From Salvator merianae (taxonomy: Eukaryota > Chordata > Lepidosauria > Squamata > Teiidae), in the NCBI GenBank assembly GCA_003586115.2, contig QVOM02000025.1, forward strand, positions 84,943,521-85,007,520: 64,000 nucleotides of DNA, in the 5' to 3' direction. Under the pieces are notes generated by a model. That model was not told where the DNA came from, did no database searches, and was given only the letters and a program-made list of their open reading frames with translations. Below are positions 24,383 to 36,457 of the stretch, in pieces. Made by a program: the position numbers and the translations under genes. How positions within the stretch are numbered: position 1 is the first letter of the stretch; each line of letters opens with the position of its first letter.

Positions 24383-24914
24383 TTTGTCTTGTTTGGGGCA
24401 GAGGTCATGTTTAAAGCACTTCCAGTCTGGATAACTGTTACAAGCAGCAGTGTTTTCCGTGAACTTTAACAAGAGTGATCAACTCTTTCATGTGGTCATG
24501 CACACCTGCAGTAAGAATCAGTGAACCCACACTTGCCTCCGAGCCTATTAGTTTGGACAAAACAACTTGAATCTGTGTTCTCACAGAAGCAGGCCTCCAC
24601 AGCCCCCGAGGACAATCTGATGCTGTCCAGACTAATGGGTGAGAAGGCTTCTAGCAGAGTGTTCAAATTATTCTGTCTGCCACAAAAGCAGTCAAAGAGA
24701 TTGTTATGGATGAGGTTCAGAAACGTTCATTCATTGAAACAGCTTTGTTTGCGCAGTGGGGAAAGCCGTAGGCTGTTCTGAAGCAGCTGGGCATCACCTT
24801 CCTTTTTACTGTAGGAGAGTTAAAGGTGTTTTACTAGCTCACCACAGACATATGGCTTCATCTACTTTTCTTCAAACTAACCAATTATAGTCGTATAGTC
24901 GCCGTGCTGCCTCC
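24383..24914. other. no recognised feature
   Basis: Unique-looking DNA. An 86-residue frame at 24521-24781 has no recognisable domain. Confidence 0.45.
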
Positions 24915-25276
24915 TAGAGATGTGCATGAACGTAAAAACGGTGGCTCGGTTTGAATTGAACTGAACCATGCTGCGTTCGATTCAAAATCAAACCAGGTCA
25001 AATAGGTTCAAACACTGAACCGGTGCATGCCTGTCTGTTTTTACAATTTACACTAAAATTTTCTTTTAAAAACCCTTTTTAAAGGGCAATTAATTCGAAC
25101 TTGGGCCTGTTCAAATTGAAAAGGGGTGTTTGACCACTTTGTGTGAACACCCCCATATTTTGGTTTGATTCAAACCTGCCCCATCAAGCAAGGTGCTGGT
25201 TCATTTTGAGTGTTAACTGGTCAAACCACCTGTTTGATTCAACCAAGTTTGAACCAAAATAGTCTGGCTCATCTCT
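24915..25276. mobile_element. hAT-like MITE, TAGAGATGTGCATGAAC family
   Basis: The left end is TAGAGATGTGCATGAACG. The right end has decayed to GGCTCATCTCT. The flanks CTGCCTCC (24907-24914) and CTGCTTCC (25275-25282) match 7/8 if the last bases of the element are lost. The interior is 'gaaccaa', 'ttcaaacc' and 'aaaccctttttaaagggca', as in 17107-17466. Confidence 0.72.
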
Positions 25277-25320
25277 GCTTCCTTTTTTCACTTGCACATG
25301 TGACATTCCAAACCTTCCAC

Positions 25321-25536
25321 TAGCAGTGACCAGTGGCTATAAGTCCGAGTGTTCGCACCTTGCGCGAAGCACACCATGGCTGTTGGCGGGCCTCCGGGCC
25401 TCCGTACTGCCTCAGCAGGTTGCTAGGCAAAGGCAACCTGCTGCATTGGTACGGAGGCTCGGAGGCCCCGCAAACAGCCATGGAGTGCCTCACACGGGGT
25501 GCGAACACCCAGGCTTAAAGCCGCCAGCTGCCGCTG
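25321..25536. mobile_element. foldback hAT MITE (palindromic, CAGTGG type)
   Basis: A 216-bp element that folds on itself. Left TAGCAGTGACCAGTGGCTAT opposes right CTTAAAGCCGCCAGCTGCC-GCTG, and the central arms 'gggcctccgtactgc' and 'gtacggaggctcgg' pair around 'gcaggttgctaggc'. The flanks CCTTCCAC and TTTTCCAC match 6/8. It is CpG-rich. Other copies lie at 41240, 41876, 44425 and 55465. Confidence 0.82.
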
Positions 25537-25544
25537 TTTTCCAC

Positions 25545-26819
25545 CCTTCTTGTTGGTACACCCACAGCTCCTTTGAGGTTGTAGTACGAGCAACAGCTGG
25601 CAATATATTGTTTCCCCTTCACTTACACCTCTTTGCCAGATAAAGAAGGATGTGACAGAAAAGCAAGCCTTATTATCTGTAGAAGGAGGCAAATGCCTCA
25701 TAGAGCAGCTGCTCATCAAAGAGTATAAAATGGTGGAATTTCAGGCCCTGGAAGTTGCAACATTGTATGAGAATCTCAGAGAAAACTTCAGGAGTACCTG
25801 GAACTGATAGATGTTTGATGTCATGGATGCTTTCATGGAGAGTGTTGCTTGATATGTGGATATAAATTCTTCAAAAAAAATAAATATCTTCCTCTTGAGA
25901 GATATTGGGGGTTAATCCTGTGACCATCTGCTTTCCCACCTCATAATTATGCAGCATGAGAGTAAAAAGGTGCATTTTAACTATGCTTTGGCGGGGACAT
26001 TTGGCATCTATATTGACTGAGTTTGGAACTGGGAAGAGCCCAGCAAAAGTGAAATTAGCTGCCAATACTGAAACTGCTCAACACCAACTGCTCCGTGTCA
26101 CTGTTTCAGGAAGTGCAGTTGGATACACACAATGTCATATGGGTGAGACACTTGAGTAAACATCAAATGCATCACCAGGAAATGGTGATGGCAAGAAATG
26201 CTTCTCCTGAGCTTCAAACCCTGCTATGATATCTGCACTTTTATAGTATGCCAGCTCCTCTCAATCACTGCCATGCTATTTCACCTTAATTCTACTTGTT
26301 ACTCACTTCAGTACTGATCTCATAAGTATGTTATACCACATGTGTAGGCATTGTACAATGTATGCACCATATATATCCCCATGTAATCACTTGAGTATTC
26401 ATACTGGAAGTGGGATATGAGACATGGGAAGGTTTTAGGATAAGTTGGAGTTGTCTCCTCTTAGGATTTTATGGCACAGATTCCAAGGTCACCAGATGGC
26501 TGTGTAGAACTATTGAGTTAGGAAATAAAGGGGACCATGCCTTTGATGTTAGAAGGGAAAGGAGCGGGCATGAGTATAACTGGAGCCTGTGGGAAAGAGA
26601 AAGCGCTTTTTGCAACTAAGTTTCTTTGCTGAGTAAAGAAGATTCTCTTACACTAGAGAAGCACCGTTATTTCTGCTGGAATTTCTGGCAGAGTCTTACC
26701 TTCCTGGACACTTTAGTACCTTCCCCCCCACACATGTCGATGTATAAGGTGGAGGCTATTCCTCTTGATTCTAACGAAGAACAGAGAAGATTGAGGAAAA
26801 ACATGACAGTGGCTGCCCA
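25545..26819. other. no recognised feature
   Basis: Unique-looking DNA. No coding similarity, no repeat termini. Confidence 0.45.
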
Positions 26820-27300
26820 CATTACTACAATCCCATCCTGGCCTTTTTTGAAGGCCAGGGAATAAAAGTTCCCCCGCCTCCAATGTTGCAAGTCAATGGG
26901 ATTTGGGTGCGTAAACAGCACGCTTCCAGGATCATTTCTAGATCCCAGCAAAATGACTCTGGGCTCTGCACACTATATGTGCCACTCTAGTCATCTTTGC
27001 AGTATATGGCTGGAGTGACCCAGAGCCCGGAAATAGAAGGAAGAAATCTGCTTTTAAGTAGACTTCTGTTGATGTATTCCTCAATGTGTTTTTCACATCA
27101 GGGGTAGTTCCAGCTGCCTTAGTTTTGTGGTTAGTGTATTCCCTGAAAGGCCATGACCCCTGGGGATAGCTCTGGGGAACAGATACTGCATTACATGGAG
27201 GCACTTAGTATGGTCCATAGGGACCATGAAGAATCTGCTTTCTGGATCTACCCAGATGCAGAAAAGTGTAGAGTGATGGAGTCTGTGTATCACAGATGAG
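26820..27300. repeat. diverged relative of the TIR element at 47246
   Basis: The blocks 'ataaaagttcccccgcctcc', 'tatgtgccactctagtca' and 'ggctggagtgacccagagcc' match the interior of 47246-47769 ('acaaaagttccccagcctct', 'catgtgccacttgagtcac'). No ends are visible. Confidence 0.45.
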
Positions 27301-27482
27301 CTATCAAGTAAATCTCAAGTGCATCGAGGCCTGTTGTGTAAGAAACTTCAATCACATTACTTAGTACTTACATTGCATGAAACAATTTTTCAATGTCCGT
27401 ATGCAACATCACTCAGTAAACTGGAACTGACCATTGGATAATTCTGAGCCATAACAGTTCTAAACTGTAACTAGTAAACACT

Positions 27483-27563
27483 GAAAGAGATTGTGAAGAG
27501 CTCCAGAGGGAACTCTTGGCATTGGGTGAATGGACAACCAAGTGGCAAATGCACTTCAATCTT
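27483..27563 (+). pseudogene. CR1 reverse transcriptase fragment
   Basis: One uninterrupted 27-codon stretch on the plus strand reads ERDCEELQRELLALGEWTTK and continues WQMHFNL. This is the CR1 segment that follows the catalytic box; compare ERDCEELQRDLLTLGEW in the antisense copy at 22652-22837. Flanking codons do not continue the match, so it is a short relic. Confidence 0.75.
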
Positions 27564-28950
27564 ATTTTTATGTTTTTAAAAATAGGTTTGGTGTGATGGA
27601 AGAAGCTTAAATACAGTTCTACTATTACCACCCCATAGCTACACCTGAACAATTTCACTAAATTCACTAAATTCACTTCACCAAGCCTACTAAATCAAAT
27701 CCAACAACAAAATCTAAAGGAGAAATTGCATCCCAAACTGAAAGATGAAATTTAGGTTAGTTTTGGGGGGATCCAATGTCTCCCATAATGATGTTTCATG
27801 ATGCAAAGTGTGAAGTAGTATTTCTTGCAGACCTCTTAAATTCTTGCATGTTAAAAACATCTAAGAAAAGAGTCAAAATCTGCATTCTATAACCACTACA
27901 TCAGTGAAGGCTTTAAGTTTGTCTCTTTTCTCCTGAATAATTTGCTCTCATTAAACAGCAAATGATTGATATAAAAAGGAGCTCCCACTTAAATGTTCAC
28001 TGATCTTTCAAGTTTGAATTATGAGATCTTGGAAGTGTTGCACTGATATCTACTTATTATCATGACAGTGGGGGTATTGTTTTGTGGACTATGCAAATGT
28101 ATAATCAGTTAAATGTTTTGACTTATCTCATTATTTCATGCCAACTATCCATCAATAATGCCTTTTCCCACATTATCCAAGGTCTATGAAGGTACTGCAA
28201 GAAAAAATGTTCATTACTTTGCATCAAACAACTTCCTTCTTCAAAATAACGGGCAAGAAATTACATACCTATTTCCATCAAAGGATAGGCTACCTATCTT
28301 CAGCTCTCTTAAGCTTATTATCTTTGGAAATATAAGCAGCAATAGTAGATTATGGAGCCAGCTTTTAGTCCATTGTGGATCATAACAACTTTTGGTAAGA
28401 TCAGAGGAAGGTTTCAAATAAGAGACTCGCCACAGCTCCACAACTGTTGTGGAAATTCTCTGAGAACCACCAAAACTGAGCAGCCTGGCTCTCAAGCAGC
28501 AAATACACAGTAGTGAAATTCATTTTTGTGGTTATTGCACCCAAAGGGGAGCATTACAAGGACAGAGGTTTGGGTTTTAACCATTTTTATGGGAGGCCTT
28601 GAAACCACTGACCCCGATAAATGGCTTCCAGAACCTTTTATAAGTTCATGATCTTCCAGTGGGGGAAAATCAACCCAAGTGCACAATCTTCATGGAAGTA
28701 AACAAGGATATCATGGACCAGCATCATAACAAGTACTTTATAGTGGAATTTGTTAAATGTTTAGTAGATATGATTGCACTTATATCTGTGCTGTACAGTA
28801 AAGATTATTGTACTTTTATCTGTATTGCTGTGTGCTTATGTTTGTAGAGTGTGACTGTGGATGGACCTAAATGATGCCATTCAGCACCATAACTGAGCCT
28901 TGAGGATAGAGGATCTGCTCAACCCTGCTCCCTTTGGTGCAGTTGATGTG
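27564..28950. other. no recognised feature
   Basis: AT-rich unique DNA with no coding similarity seen. Confidence 0.45.
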
Positions 28951-28956
28951 CTAGCC

Positions 28957-29036
28957 AAGTGTGGTATCTGCATGGATGCACACCTAAACCACCCACCATC
29001 TGGCTATAAGCACTGTTTAGAGTGCAATAAATGGTG
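28957..29036 (+). other. short Cys-rich frame (C-x2-C ... C-x2-C), possible retroelement relic
   Basis: A plus-strand frame ending at a stop reads KCGICMDAHLNHPPSGYKHC followed by LECNKW. The spacing C-x2-C then H/C-x2-C looks like the small zinc-binding motif near the start of some DIRS- or gag-type ORFs. There is no upstream or downstream support, so the assignment is weak and could be chance. Confidence 0.2.
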
Positions 29037-29185
29037 AGCAGAACTAAGCTCTCTCCTGTCAAAAATAACCCTGTGCATGTAGCACTCTAAAAGCAGTGGC
29101 ATTCTATCAGCACACCTGCCACTGTCTCTGGCTTTCCTTGAACACGGGAAATGGACCTGCAAGTGGGTTATTTCTTGTGTATGTG

Positions 29186-29342
29186 AAGAATACAGGGCCA
29201 TCTGCAGCACTTTCTGCAAAGTACTAGGTGGGTCTGCACACATGGTGGCAATAGCACAGCCACCAAAAAAAAAAAAAAAAAAAAAAATGGAATAAGCTAC
29301 ATGGTCCATCGTCCAAAGCACTGCAAGTGACCCTGTATTCTT
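29186..29342. repeat. inverted repeat flanking a poly(A) run
   Basis: AAGAATACAGGG at the left and CCCTGTATTCTT at the right are perfect 12-bp inverted repeats enclosing 133 bases, including an A-run (about 29265-29287). This could be a small foldback element. No target duplication was found. Confidence 0.45.
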
Positions 29343-29344
29343 AA

Positions 29345-29520
29345 AACATAAGAACATAAGAGGATCCCTGCTGGATCAGATCATGGCCCATCTAGTCCAG
29401 CATTCTGTTTACACAGTGGCCCACTATTGGCTTCTAGGCATTCTCAAGGAGAAGACAAAGGCAAAGCCTTCACCTGTTCTTGCACACAAGAAATTACCCA
29501 CTTCTAGGTCCATTCGCTAT
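29345..29520 (+). repeat. ACATAAGA-type dispersed amniote repeat
   Basis: Starts with two ACATAAGA-like 8-mers and continues 'ccctgctggatcagatcatg', 'catctagtccagcattctgt' and 'caaggagaagacaaaggc'. Similar pieces lie at 32838-32980, 54766-54901 (inverted) and 56123-56201. The 8-mer tail suggests a CR1-type 3' end. Confidence 0.7.
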
Positions 29521-30340
29521 GTTAAGAAAACACAGACACATTGTGGTTGCTGGACAATAGTGTGATGCTCACAAAGCCAGAGACAGTGGCAGGTGTGATG
29601 ATAGCACACCATTGTTTTGAAGAGTGACACATGCTTAGTGCTATTTTTATGGGAGAGCTGGCTTGTAATGTGGCTGCTGAAGTGGCAAAAGTTTGGTCTC
29701 TGGTGGCAGGAAGTGGGCATAATGTTCTTACTGAAATCCCCACTTCCACAGTTTGCACAAACTTTTCAGAACTCAACCCTCACACACCATATTACACAAC
29801 CCACAACAGTTCTTCCACAACTGCATGAAGAAGCCTAAAGCTCATAGATTAGTCGCTGATAAGGGAAGTAGAATAGACATTGGCAAGACTGATATTGCCC
29901 CTTTGGGCAATAGTGAGCAAAAGAGGGCCTAGAGTGTGGTAACCACACATCCACATTTGCTAAAAGAGGGACAGGAATATGATGACATACGGGAGCCCAC
30001 ATGGCACCAGTGCCCAGACCTTTTTGGAAGTGGAAACTCATCCTAGGAGTGTTCCTTCTGCAGAGCAGTAAAAACTACCATACAGGCACTAAACCAATTT
30101 AGCTACCCTGACCCGTGATGTAAATTACAAAAAATGGCTCCTTCTGGGTCCATTTCTGGTGCATTGTGTCATGGTCCCAGATGGAAAATTTGATGCCAGG
30201 GAACTTTCCTTCACCAGCCACAACATTTGTACAACCTGAAAGTTTTGTTCTAGGCCATCTGCAAAATATCTCTGAGGTCAAATTTGCACTTGGAATGGTC
30301 TCCAAAGACTATCCCAGGCCAATCAATGTCAGAAACAGTA
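29521..30340. other. no recognised feature
   Basis: No coding similarity; possible old repeat DNA that I cannot classify. Confidence 0.4.
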
Positions 30341-30660
30341 GGGGCCATCCGGACGGGGGACACATAGACATTCCTATTCCTGTTCATCAGTGGCAGACAT
30401 GCCTGGTGTGCCCCAGGCCTTGTGTCCAGGTGTCAGGTGCCCCACCCAATGCAAGCTGTGATTGGGAAGGGCAAACTTGACTGGGAGGCCACACTTGAAA
30501 CTGTCATGTTTGCACCACTCGTGGACCATTCCCAATGCTGCTGGACAGCTTGTGGACAGCATTTAAGGTGTCCCACAGCAGGTAAGCCTAGGGAAAGGTA
30601 TGAGCAACACATTCCTATGACCCACCTGGAACTCTCACTAAGGCAAGTGTGGAAAGACCC
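30341..30660. mobile_element. Harbinger-like TIR element, diverged
   Basis: Ends GGGGCCATCCGGAC and GTGTGGAAAGACCC form a 14-position inverted pair with several mismatches. The overlapping open frames of 124 residues (plus) and 119 residues (minus) have no domain and reflect low stop density, not genes. Flanks GTA/TAA do not settle the duplication. Confidence 0.5.
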
Positions 30661-30794
30661 TAAGATTCCTATGATAGTGGAACAGTGGTTGTGGTGGTTT
30701 AGGTTTCCTATGGCGATTGTGGGTTTCCTAATTCTGGCAGTTTTCAAGAGGAGCCTGAGCATTGGTTTAATTTGCTTTCCCAAACCAAACAAAT

Positions 30795-30853
30795 GATTAG
30801 ACTAGATGATCTTTCTAGTCCCTTTCAGCTCCACAATTCTATGATTCTATGGT
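30795..30853 (+). mobile_element. CR1 LINE 3' end
   Basis: 'tagatgatctttctagtccc' runs to 'cacaattctatgattctatg', ending in the ATTCTATG 8-mer repeat that terminates CR1 elements. Only the last about 60 bases remain. It is in sense orientation, opposite to the CR1 copies at 4083 and 22245. Confidence 0.85.
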
Positions 30854-30959
30854 CTCTAAGTTAGAGCTGTCCTCTCCAAAGCAGGACAACAGAACAACTT
30901 AAGCCAAGATATTTTTCACATAACCATATTCAATGCATTGTCATATTCTTAGACACAAA

Positions 30960-31429
30960 GGACCAGTTCACATTTGTTGTTAGCGAGCATCAAGAATGCT
31001 TGCTAGTCAAGTGCATCCACGTCTTGTGGATGCCTGAGTGGCCAGGAATGGGCTACAGCCCCTCCCTATCACTACTACTTGTGGAGCACTAATTAGAGCT
31101 CCACAACATTATTGGGAGATGATAGTCACATCTCAGTAAGGTGCATTCATAGTTACCTGGTGTCATGTAGTCCTGGGCAGTGCAATGGACTGATCAAGCT
31201 TGCATGTTGTGTGGGCCTTCTGGTCACCAAGGCAGCAACCAGAACCTTCCTGGCCACTGCCATGGTAAGGATCGGGTAAGTTACTGGCATTCACACCGGG
31301 AATGCTGGTAGCTTGCTTCAGGTGAATAATTAGGACCCCACAGTGTGGACAGTGTCCATGCTGTGTGATCTATTCTACCTTAGAAAGGGATAATTATCCC
31401 ATTCTAAGGTGGAAAGTGTGAAAAGGGCC
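30960..31429. mobile_element. Harbinger-like element, 3-bp TSD AAA
   Basis: A 470-bp element with ends GGACCAGTTCACATTTG and AAGTGTGAAAAGGGCC. It is flanked by AAA on both sides (30957-30959, 31430-31432). It contains subterminal 'gcgagcatcaagaatgcttg' and 'gataattatcccattctaag' (itself palindromic around TTATCCC/GGGATAA). Non-coding. Confidence 0.75.
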
Positions 31430-31432
31430 AAA

Positions 31433-32837
31433 TTCAAACTTCTCCTGGAACTTGTTAAGGAATTTTAGGCAGACTGAAAGATAAACACTGTATCTCTTAG
31501 GCTACAGTACAGTAGTGGGAGGGGAAAAGAAAAGAAAAGAATGTGAACTGGTTAAGAACATTAACAAATCAATGAAAACAAGTTCTTCTTGGAGTTCTTG
31601 TAATGATCAATAAATACGGGAGTTATCAAAGCATATCCTTATTTCTAAATCTGAGATCTAGTGAAATGAGCATTTCTTGGGGTAGAAAACTTCACACTTA
31701 TTTATTTTCTTGCATGTTCTATCCAACCCTTTAGCTCACATTTCATTCATTTTATACTTGAACAACATGAGTATTACAATTTTGACATATGAATTGGGAA
31801 ACCAGGACTTTAATGCAAATGTGTATTAAATATTAAATAGTTATCCAGTTAAGTATTTTCTCCTACTTTTCCTCGCCTAAATTGTTTCTGTCTGTATTTA
31901 AATTTCGATTGGGCAAGCCAGTTTTGAGAAGACAGTAGATGTAAAAAGAAGGATGATAGTAGAATTCCAATCAAGGACATACAAATATAGAGTTTTGTGT
32001 ATTACATATGCTTGTTTTATGTGATGCTCAGCTAGAGATTGCATTTTGGAGGTTCTTGGCTGTATGTGTTTGAATTGCTCTTTGATTCGAATATTAGTAT
32101 TCCTGGAAGATTAAAGCATAATTTCTGTGCATTTGATACAAAATTCTTTTATTGCTTGACTTGCCTATGAAATAAATACAAAATAGTTCATTCAGAATGG
32201 GTTATATCTAATTAGAAAGTGAGTGGAATTGGCCACAACCATTTGCTCCCTCTTGTTTTGTTATGTGAGTTCTGCCTCAAGGCAAACCAGTTTACTAGTG
32301 ATAGAAATGGGAGGGTTAAAAAAAATGGGATTAGTTTGTATTTGCACATTTTTTTCAATAATCTCTGCTCTTTTTCTGTTCTATTTATATGGATTTTCAA
32401 GTGGTCCAGGCCCATTTTCAATGTACAATCTGAGTATGTTTGCAAATCACCTAGTTACCCAGGTACCTATGCTGGGGTTGGGAGGAAATAAGAAAAAAAA
32501 AATGGATACAGGTTCATTTTCTGAGTGTGCATTGACAATGAAAACTAATGAATGGAACTTAATCCAAACTGAAAATTCAGATGAAAATGTGTTCAATCAG
32601 CCCCTACAGATTAGCTTGAAATTGAGGAGGGATAGATTTTTTTGCCCCATCCCTGAATTAGATGACCAGAATTTGAATTTTAAAACTAAAATTCAGCTGA
32701 AGCTGCCATCCACATATATTTTTAAAAGCAGCTGTAACTGTGGATACTAAGACAGGATCCACACAAGATGCAGTACCCCACATGGGGCTGGGTTAGTCAA
32801 GAAATCCAGCCCAAGATTAGATGGGTAACTGGTTAGA
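31433..32837. other. AT-rich unique DNA
   Basis: No gene recognised. It includes (GAAAA)n at about 31522-31540. A 175-residue plus-strand frame (32223-32750) and a 90-residue frame overlap in different phases with no domain, so I do not call a gene. Confidence 0.45.
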
Positions 32838-32980
32838 ACATAAGAACATAAGAGAAGCCATGCTGAATCAGACCAAGGCCCATCAAGTCCAACATCCTGT
32901 TCCACACCGTGCCCCATCAATTGCTTCTGGGTATTCTCAAGCAGAAGACAAAGGCAAAACCTCCACCTACTCTTGACACC
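32838..32980 (+). repeat. ACATAAGA-type dispersed amniote repeat
   Basis: ACATAAGAACATAAGAGAAG leads into 'catgctgaatcagaccaagg' and 'catcaagtccaacatcctgt', then 'ctcaagcagaagacaaaggc'. It is the same family and order as at 29345. Confidence 0.72.
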
Positions 32981-33124
32981 TTGCAAATGGCCTTTAGAGG
33001 CATCCTGCCAGTCTCTCTGCCCTGGAGACACTACCTAGGCATCCATTCTAGCAGCCATCGATACACCTCACTTCCATGAATCTGTCTAATCCAATTTGTC
33101 CACTTGGTTGTCTGTGCCACATTA

Positions 33125-33550
33125 TGGCAGACCATCCCAAGCTAATTTTGGAGGTGGGGAATGAATCTTCTCAGCCTCCAAAGTTCCTGCCCAGGGCTGT
33201 TTTAGCTAGGTGCCCAGAAGTGGCATATTTCTGGAGCCACTTGTAGGAGTCTGGCAAAATGGTACTGGGCTCTTCAGGTCCAGTAGATGAAACCAGCCAC
33301 TTGCTTCTGTCCATGCATGATTGCCTGGTCCAGTTCACCACTTAGGAATGCTTTGGACACCAAGTTAAAGTGGTCTTCTGCTAGAGAGAGACCTTGTCCC
33401 ATGTGGATGTGGCATTTCACAGTAGGCATGGCTTCCCAGAGGGCCAGTCCACCATACAGATGAGGTGATCCATGAAGGATCCTGACCTGGGTGGGGATGC
33501 AGTGTGGAAGGGGAGTATAGTGAGGGTTCCCATCACAGCCTAGGGTTCCC
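33125..33550. repeat. unclassified dispersed repeat, related to 13230-13330
   Basis: Shares 'ggcaaaatggtactggg' and 'cagtagatgaaaccagccac' blocks with about 13265-13325, and 'cctccaaagttcctgcc' with 47246-47769. The ends are unresolved. Confidence 0.4.
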
Positions 33551-33585
33551 ATCCCACATTAGAAGTTAGAGAATGCTACTTGGAG

Positions 33586-33941
33586 TAGGGATGTGCAAAT
33601 TTCAATTTGCATTCAAAAATTCCTATGAAATTTCATTTTCACACATTTTTGCATCAAAATGAAAATGACTTTTTTTGCATTTAGTTTTCGATCAAAAACA
33701 AAAAAGCCTATTCTTTTGCAAAAAATGAAATTTGTTGAATTTTTGCATTTTTTGCTATGTTTAAACCACGAAAGTGGCATTTTCAATGGCATTTTCAATG
33801 GGAAAACCTTGTGAAAAATGCAAAAAGAATGCAAAAAAATGCATTTTTCGGCAACAAAAATCACAGACAAAGTGAAAATACAGATTTTCATTTGGCAACA
33901 AATTGAAAACCTTTCTTCTTCTTTTTTTCATGCACATCCCA
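33586..33941. mobile_element. hAT-like MITE, AT-rich subtype
   Basis: A 356-bp element with ends TAGGGATGTGCAAATTTC and TTTCATGCACATCCCA. The flanks are ACTTGGAG (33578-33585) and ACTT-C-GGAG (33942-33950), identical but for one inserted base. The interior is close to 7205-7547 ('tttttgcatcaaaatgaaaa', 'gtggcattttcaatg' duplicated). Non-coding. Confidence 0.8.
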
Positions 33942-33950
33942 ACTTCGGAG

Positions 33951-36108
33951 GTATACTTTCTACGCTATAGTGTGGATTAAAATAACTAGTATGTGGATAG
34001 TACCACCACTAAGATGCATTTTAGCCACGTTTTTTAAAAATGTGTTTGAATGCAGGCTTAAGCAAGATCTGCACAGGGCCCTTATGGCACTGAGAGACTG
34101 TCTTGAAGATACAGGGGTTGTATATCTTTGCACCCCTGTTATACCAGAAGAGTGCCCCTAAGGTAGAGGATATGCATGCTCCTGCACCCTGGGGGGAACT
34201 CAATTCAGTGAAAGTGTTCATTAGAGTGCTAAAATGACAGTGTAGGAAGAAGAGTTCTAATAGCTCTTCTCTTCCTCCTCCCTACCACTTGTGCACTCCT
34301 GTTTTGCAAAACACAGGAAAGTGGACAACTTGTCTGACTATGTCCTGTGCTCTACAAAAGAGTCCCTGATAGGAACATCACACCAGGGAATGAAAGTATG
34401 CAAATGTTGATGTTTTTCTCACCAGGAGCAGCAGCAGACTTGCAGAAATTGTCTATGTTTGAATTAAACAATGATACATGGATCGGATAATGGATGGATG
34501 GAGTTCAGAACTTTTGTGAACATTGATGACCCAGGTATTGTTGGGATCTCATACACAAGGGCATGAGAGTAGCTCCAGAAGTTCATATACTATTCATGGA
34601 TCATCAGGGCTGAAGAGTTCGAGTGCTAAAGCAGAGTTGCAATTGAATGAATCTTCCCAGATTATATTCTGGATGATGCATACAAGGAACCAGTTTGGAT
34701 TAATAGAACCAAAGCAACTGGTCCAGAACCAGGGTTGCCAAAAGCTATGGAAAATCTGCTGAACATCAGATACACACTTTTCTTTTTCCTTTTTTTTTTT
34801 TTTTCTTTTTCCCCAGCTTTTTCTATGGCTAGGTTAATTGGTTTGGCAATTTCTGTGGTCAGCCTGTCCAGAACCCTCTCTTCACAAATTGGAGAAACAG
34901 CCATTTGAGAATAAGTACTGTACTCTCTAATTCCACACATACTTTTCTCCCCAACAAAGAGACTTCTATTTTTAACAGCCTCCATTTCTTTCCACAAAAT
35001 TATTCCCCAACATTCTATTTAATCCGTCTGACATGTTCTGAATTTGCCCATTGCAGGAAATATCACCTCATGACATTTTCCCCTGAGCTTTAATAGAGAC
35101 ACAGGGAGCCAGAAAAATTGGATGCAGAACATCTGAGATCAGTTCACGTGCTGATTTGGGTTTTATGCCACAACCTTCATCACAGGTTGTTCCTTAAACA
35201 CACAAGCATAGCTTTGACACTGATTGCCTTGCAAGTAAAAACAGACTTTGCATGGTAGAAAGTAGGATCACTTGCTGCCACACCAGGTTGTAAATGGTCT
35301 TGCTACCCTCTCCTGTTTTCCAGAAAGCTTATAACAGGATGTTATGGAAGGCTGTCAGTGCACCAAAGAAGGCTGAATGGTCTGGATCATTACACAGATA
35401 ATCCGCAGAGGGAAGGAATAATCATAAACATGGCCTGCTTTTTAGGAAAAAGGTACTGTGTACTCCCTTCCCATTAAGAATTTCCCTAGAATTCCCTTTC
35501 CCCAGTTTGGTAGGGAAGACAGGTGACAGAAAACATGTGCATAATACAAATAGGCTTTCCATGGTCACAGAAAAATAAGTAATTAGATTTGATTGAATCA
35601 ATCCAGTAATCCAAGGGTTACCATCAAACTTTGGGATCCCATAAGCAAATCTGCAATTATTAAGGCACGTTGTGGGCACCAAACAAGGAATGTGAAAGAC
35701 TTAGAAGCTCTTCAGGCACCAGAAGAAGCCATACATAGGCTCCCTTGGGCTCAGAGAGAGGCAAGACCCTCAGTGAACCATCACCAGAGGATCTCTTCAA
35801 ATTTACAGCTGACTGTAAATTGCCATGTGCAAATTTCATGCCAACGAATCAGTAGTGGAATGGATTTCCTCAAAACCACAGAGTCCAGAGCAACTGATCC
35901 AGCAGGAGCCTTTGCTTTCTACAGATTAGTAAATAAGGCTTACTTCCAGTTTGGCACAGTTTACAGAAATCAAAGGCCAAAGGTCAATTACCATGTAGGA
36001 CCTCCCTTGAACCCTTTATGACTGGCATGTAAAAAAGAAACACTGACTGTTCTTAAAACTGACTGTTTACTGACTACATGGATGCACCCAAGTGGTTTCC
36101 TTGGCAGA
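33951..36108. other. unique DNA
   Basis: No gene or repeat ends recognised. A T/C-rich run lies at about 34778-34815. A 142-residue frame at 35593-36021 has no domain. Confidence 0.45.
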
Positions 36109-36220
36109 GATATGGATTTGGCTTGTCATATGTTCTCCCAGGATCAAACCTGTGACCTTCTGCTTTCCAGGCAATTTCTCTGCCATTGAGCAATGGCCAT
36201 CTTCCTGGAAGACAGCAAGG
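36109..36220 (-). repeat. tRNA-like (MIR/core-type) SINE piece
   Basis: 'aggatcaaacctgtgacctt' is followed by 'ctgccattgagcaatggcc'. The first matches a degenerate tRNA B-box (GGTTCRAAYCC class, inverted) and the second is the usual SINE 'ctaccactgagctayggcc' block. A similar piece lies at 56900-56970. Confidence 0.6.
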
Positions 36221-36457
36221 ATGATTGTAATTCTTAACCCTGCAAGATTGTCCCTAAATATTTCTTTTATAGGCAACCTCTTAGATATAGGAATGAAAAA
36301 AAGGTTGTGAACTTTGCTCTGTGGACATCTGTCAACATATATGAAAGAATGAGACTGGAAAGACTCAGTGAATAACAAAAACACAAGCTATTAAGAGTCT
36401 CATAAATACCTGGAGCATATTTCCAAAAGATAAATTAGGTAGGCCTTAACGTAAGGC

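Noticed and set aside
29186..29342. hAT element with CAGGG ends
   Set aside because: The flanking 8-mers are inverted, not direct, so the palindrome rather than a hAT insertion explains the ends.
30422..30796. Opposing frames of 124 and 119 residues
   Set aside because: Largely inside a TIR element; no domain.
32223..32750. 175-residue frame
   Set aside because: Hydrophobic then Lys-rich without domain; overlapping frames in other phases are similarly long.
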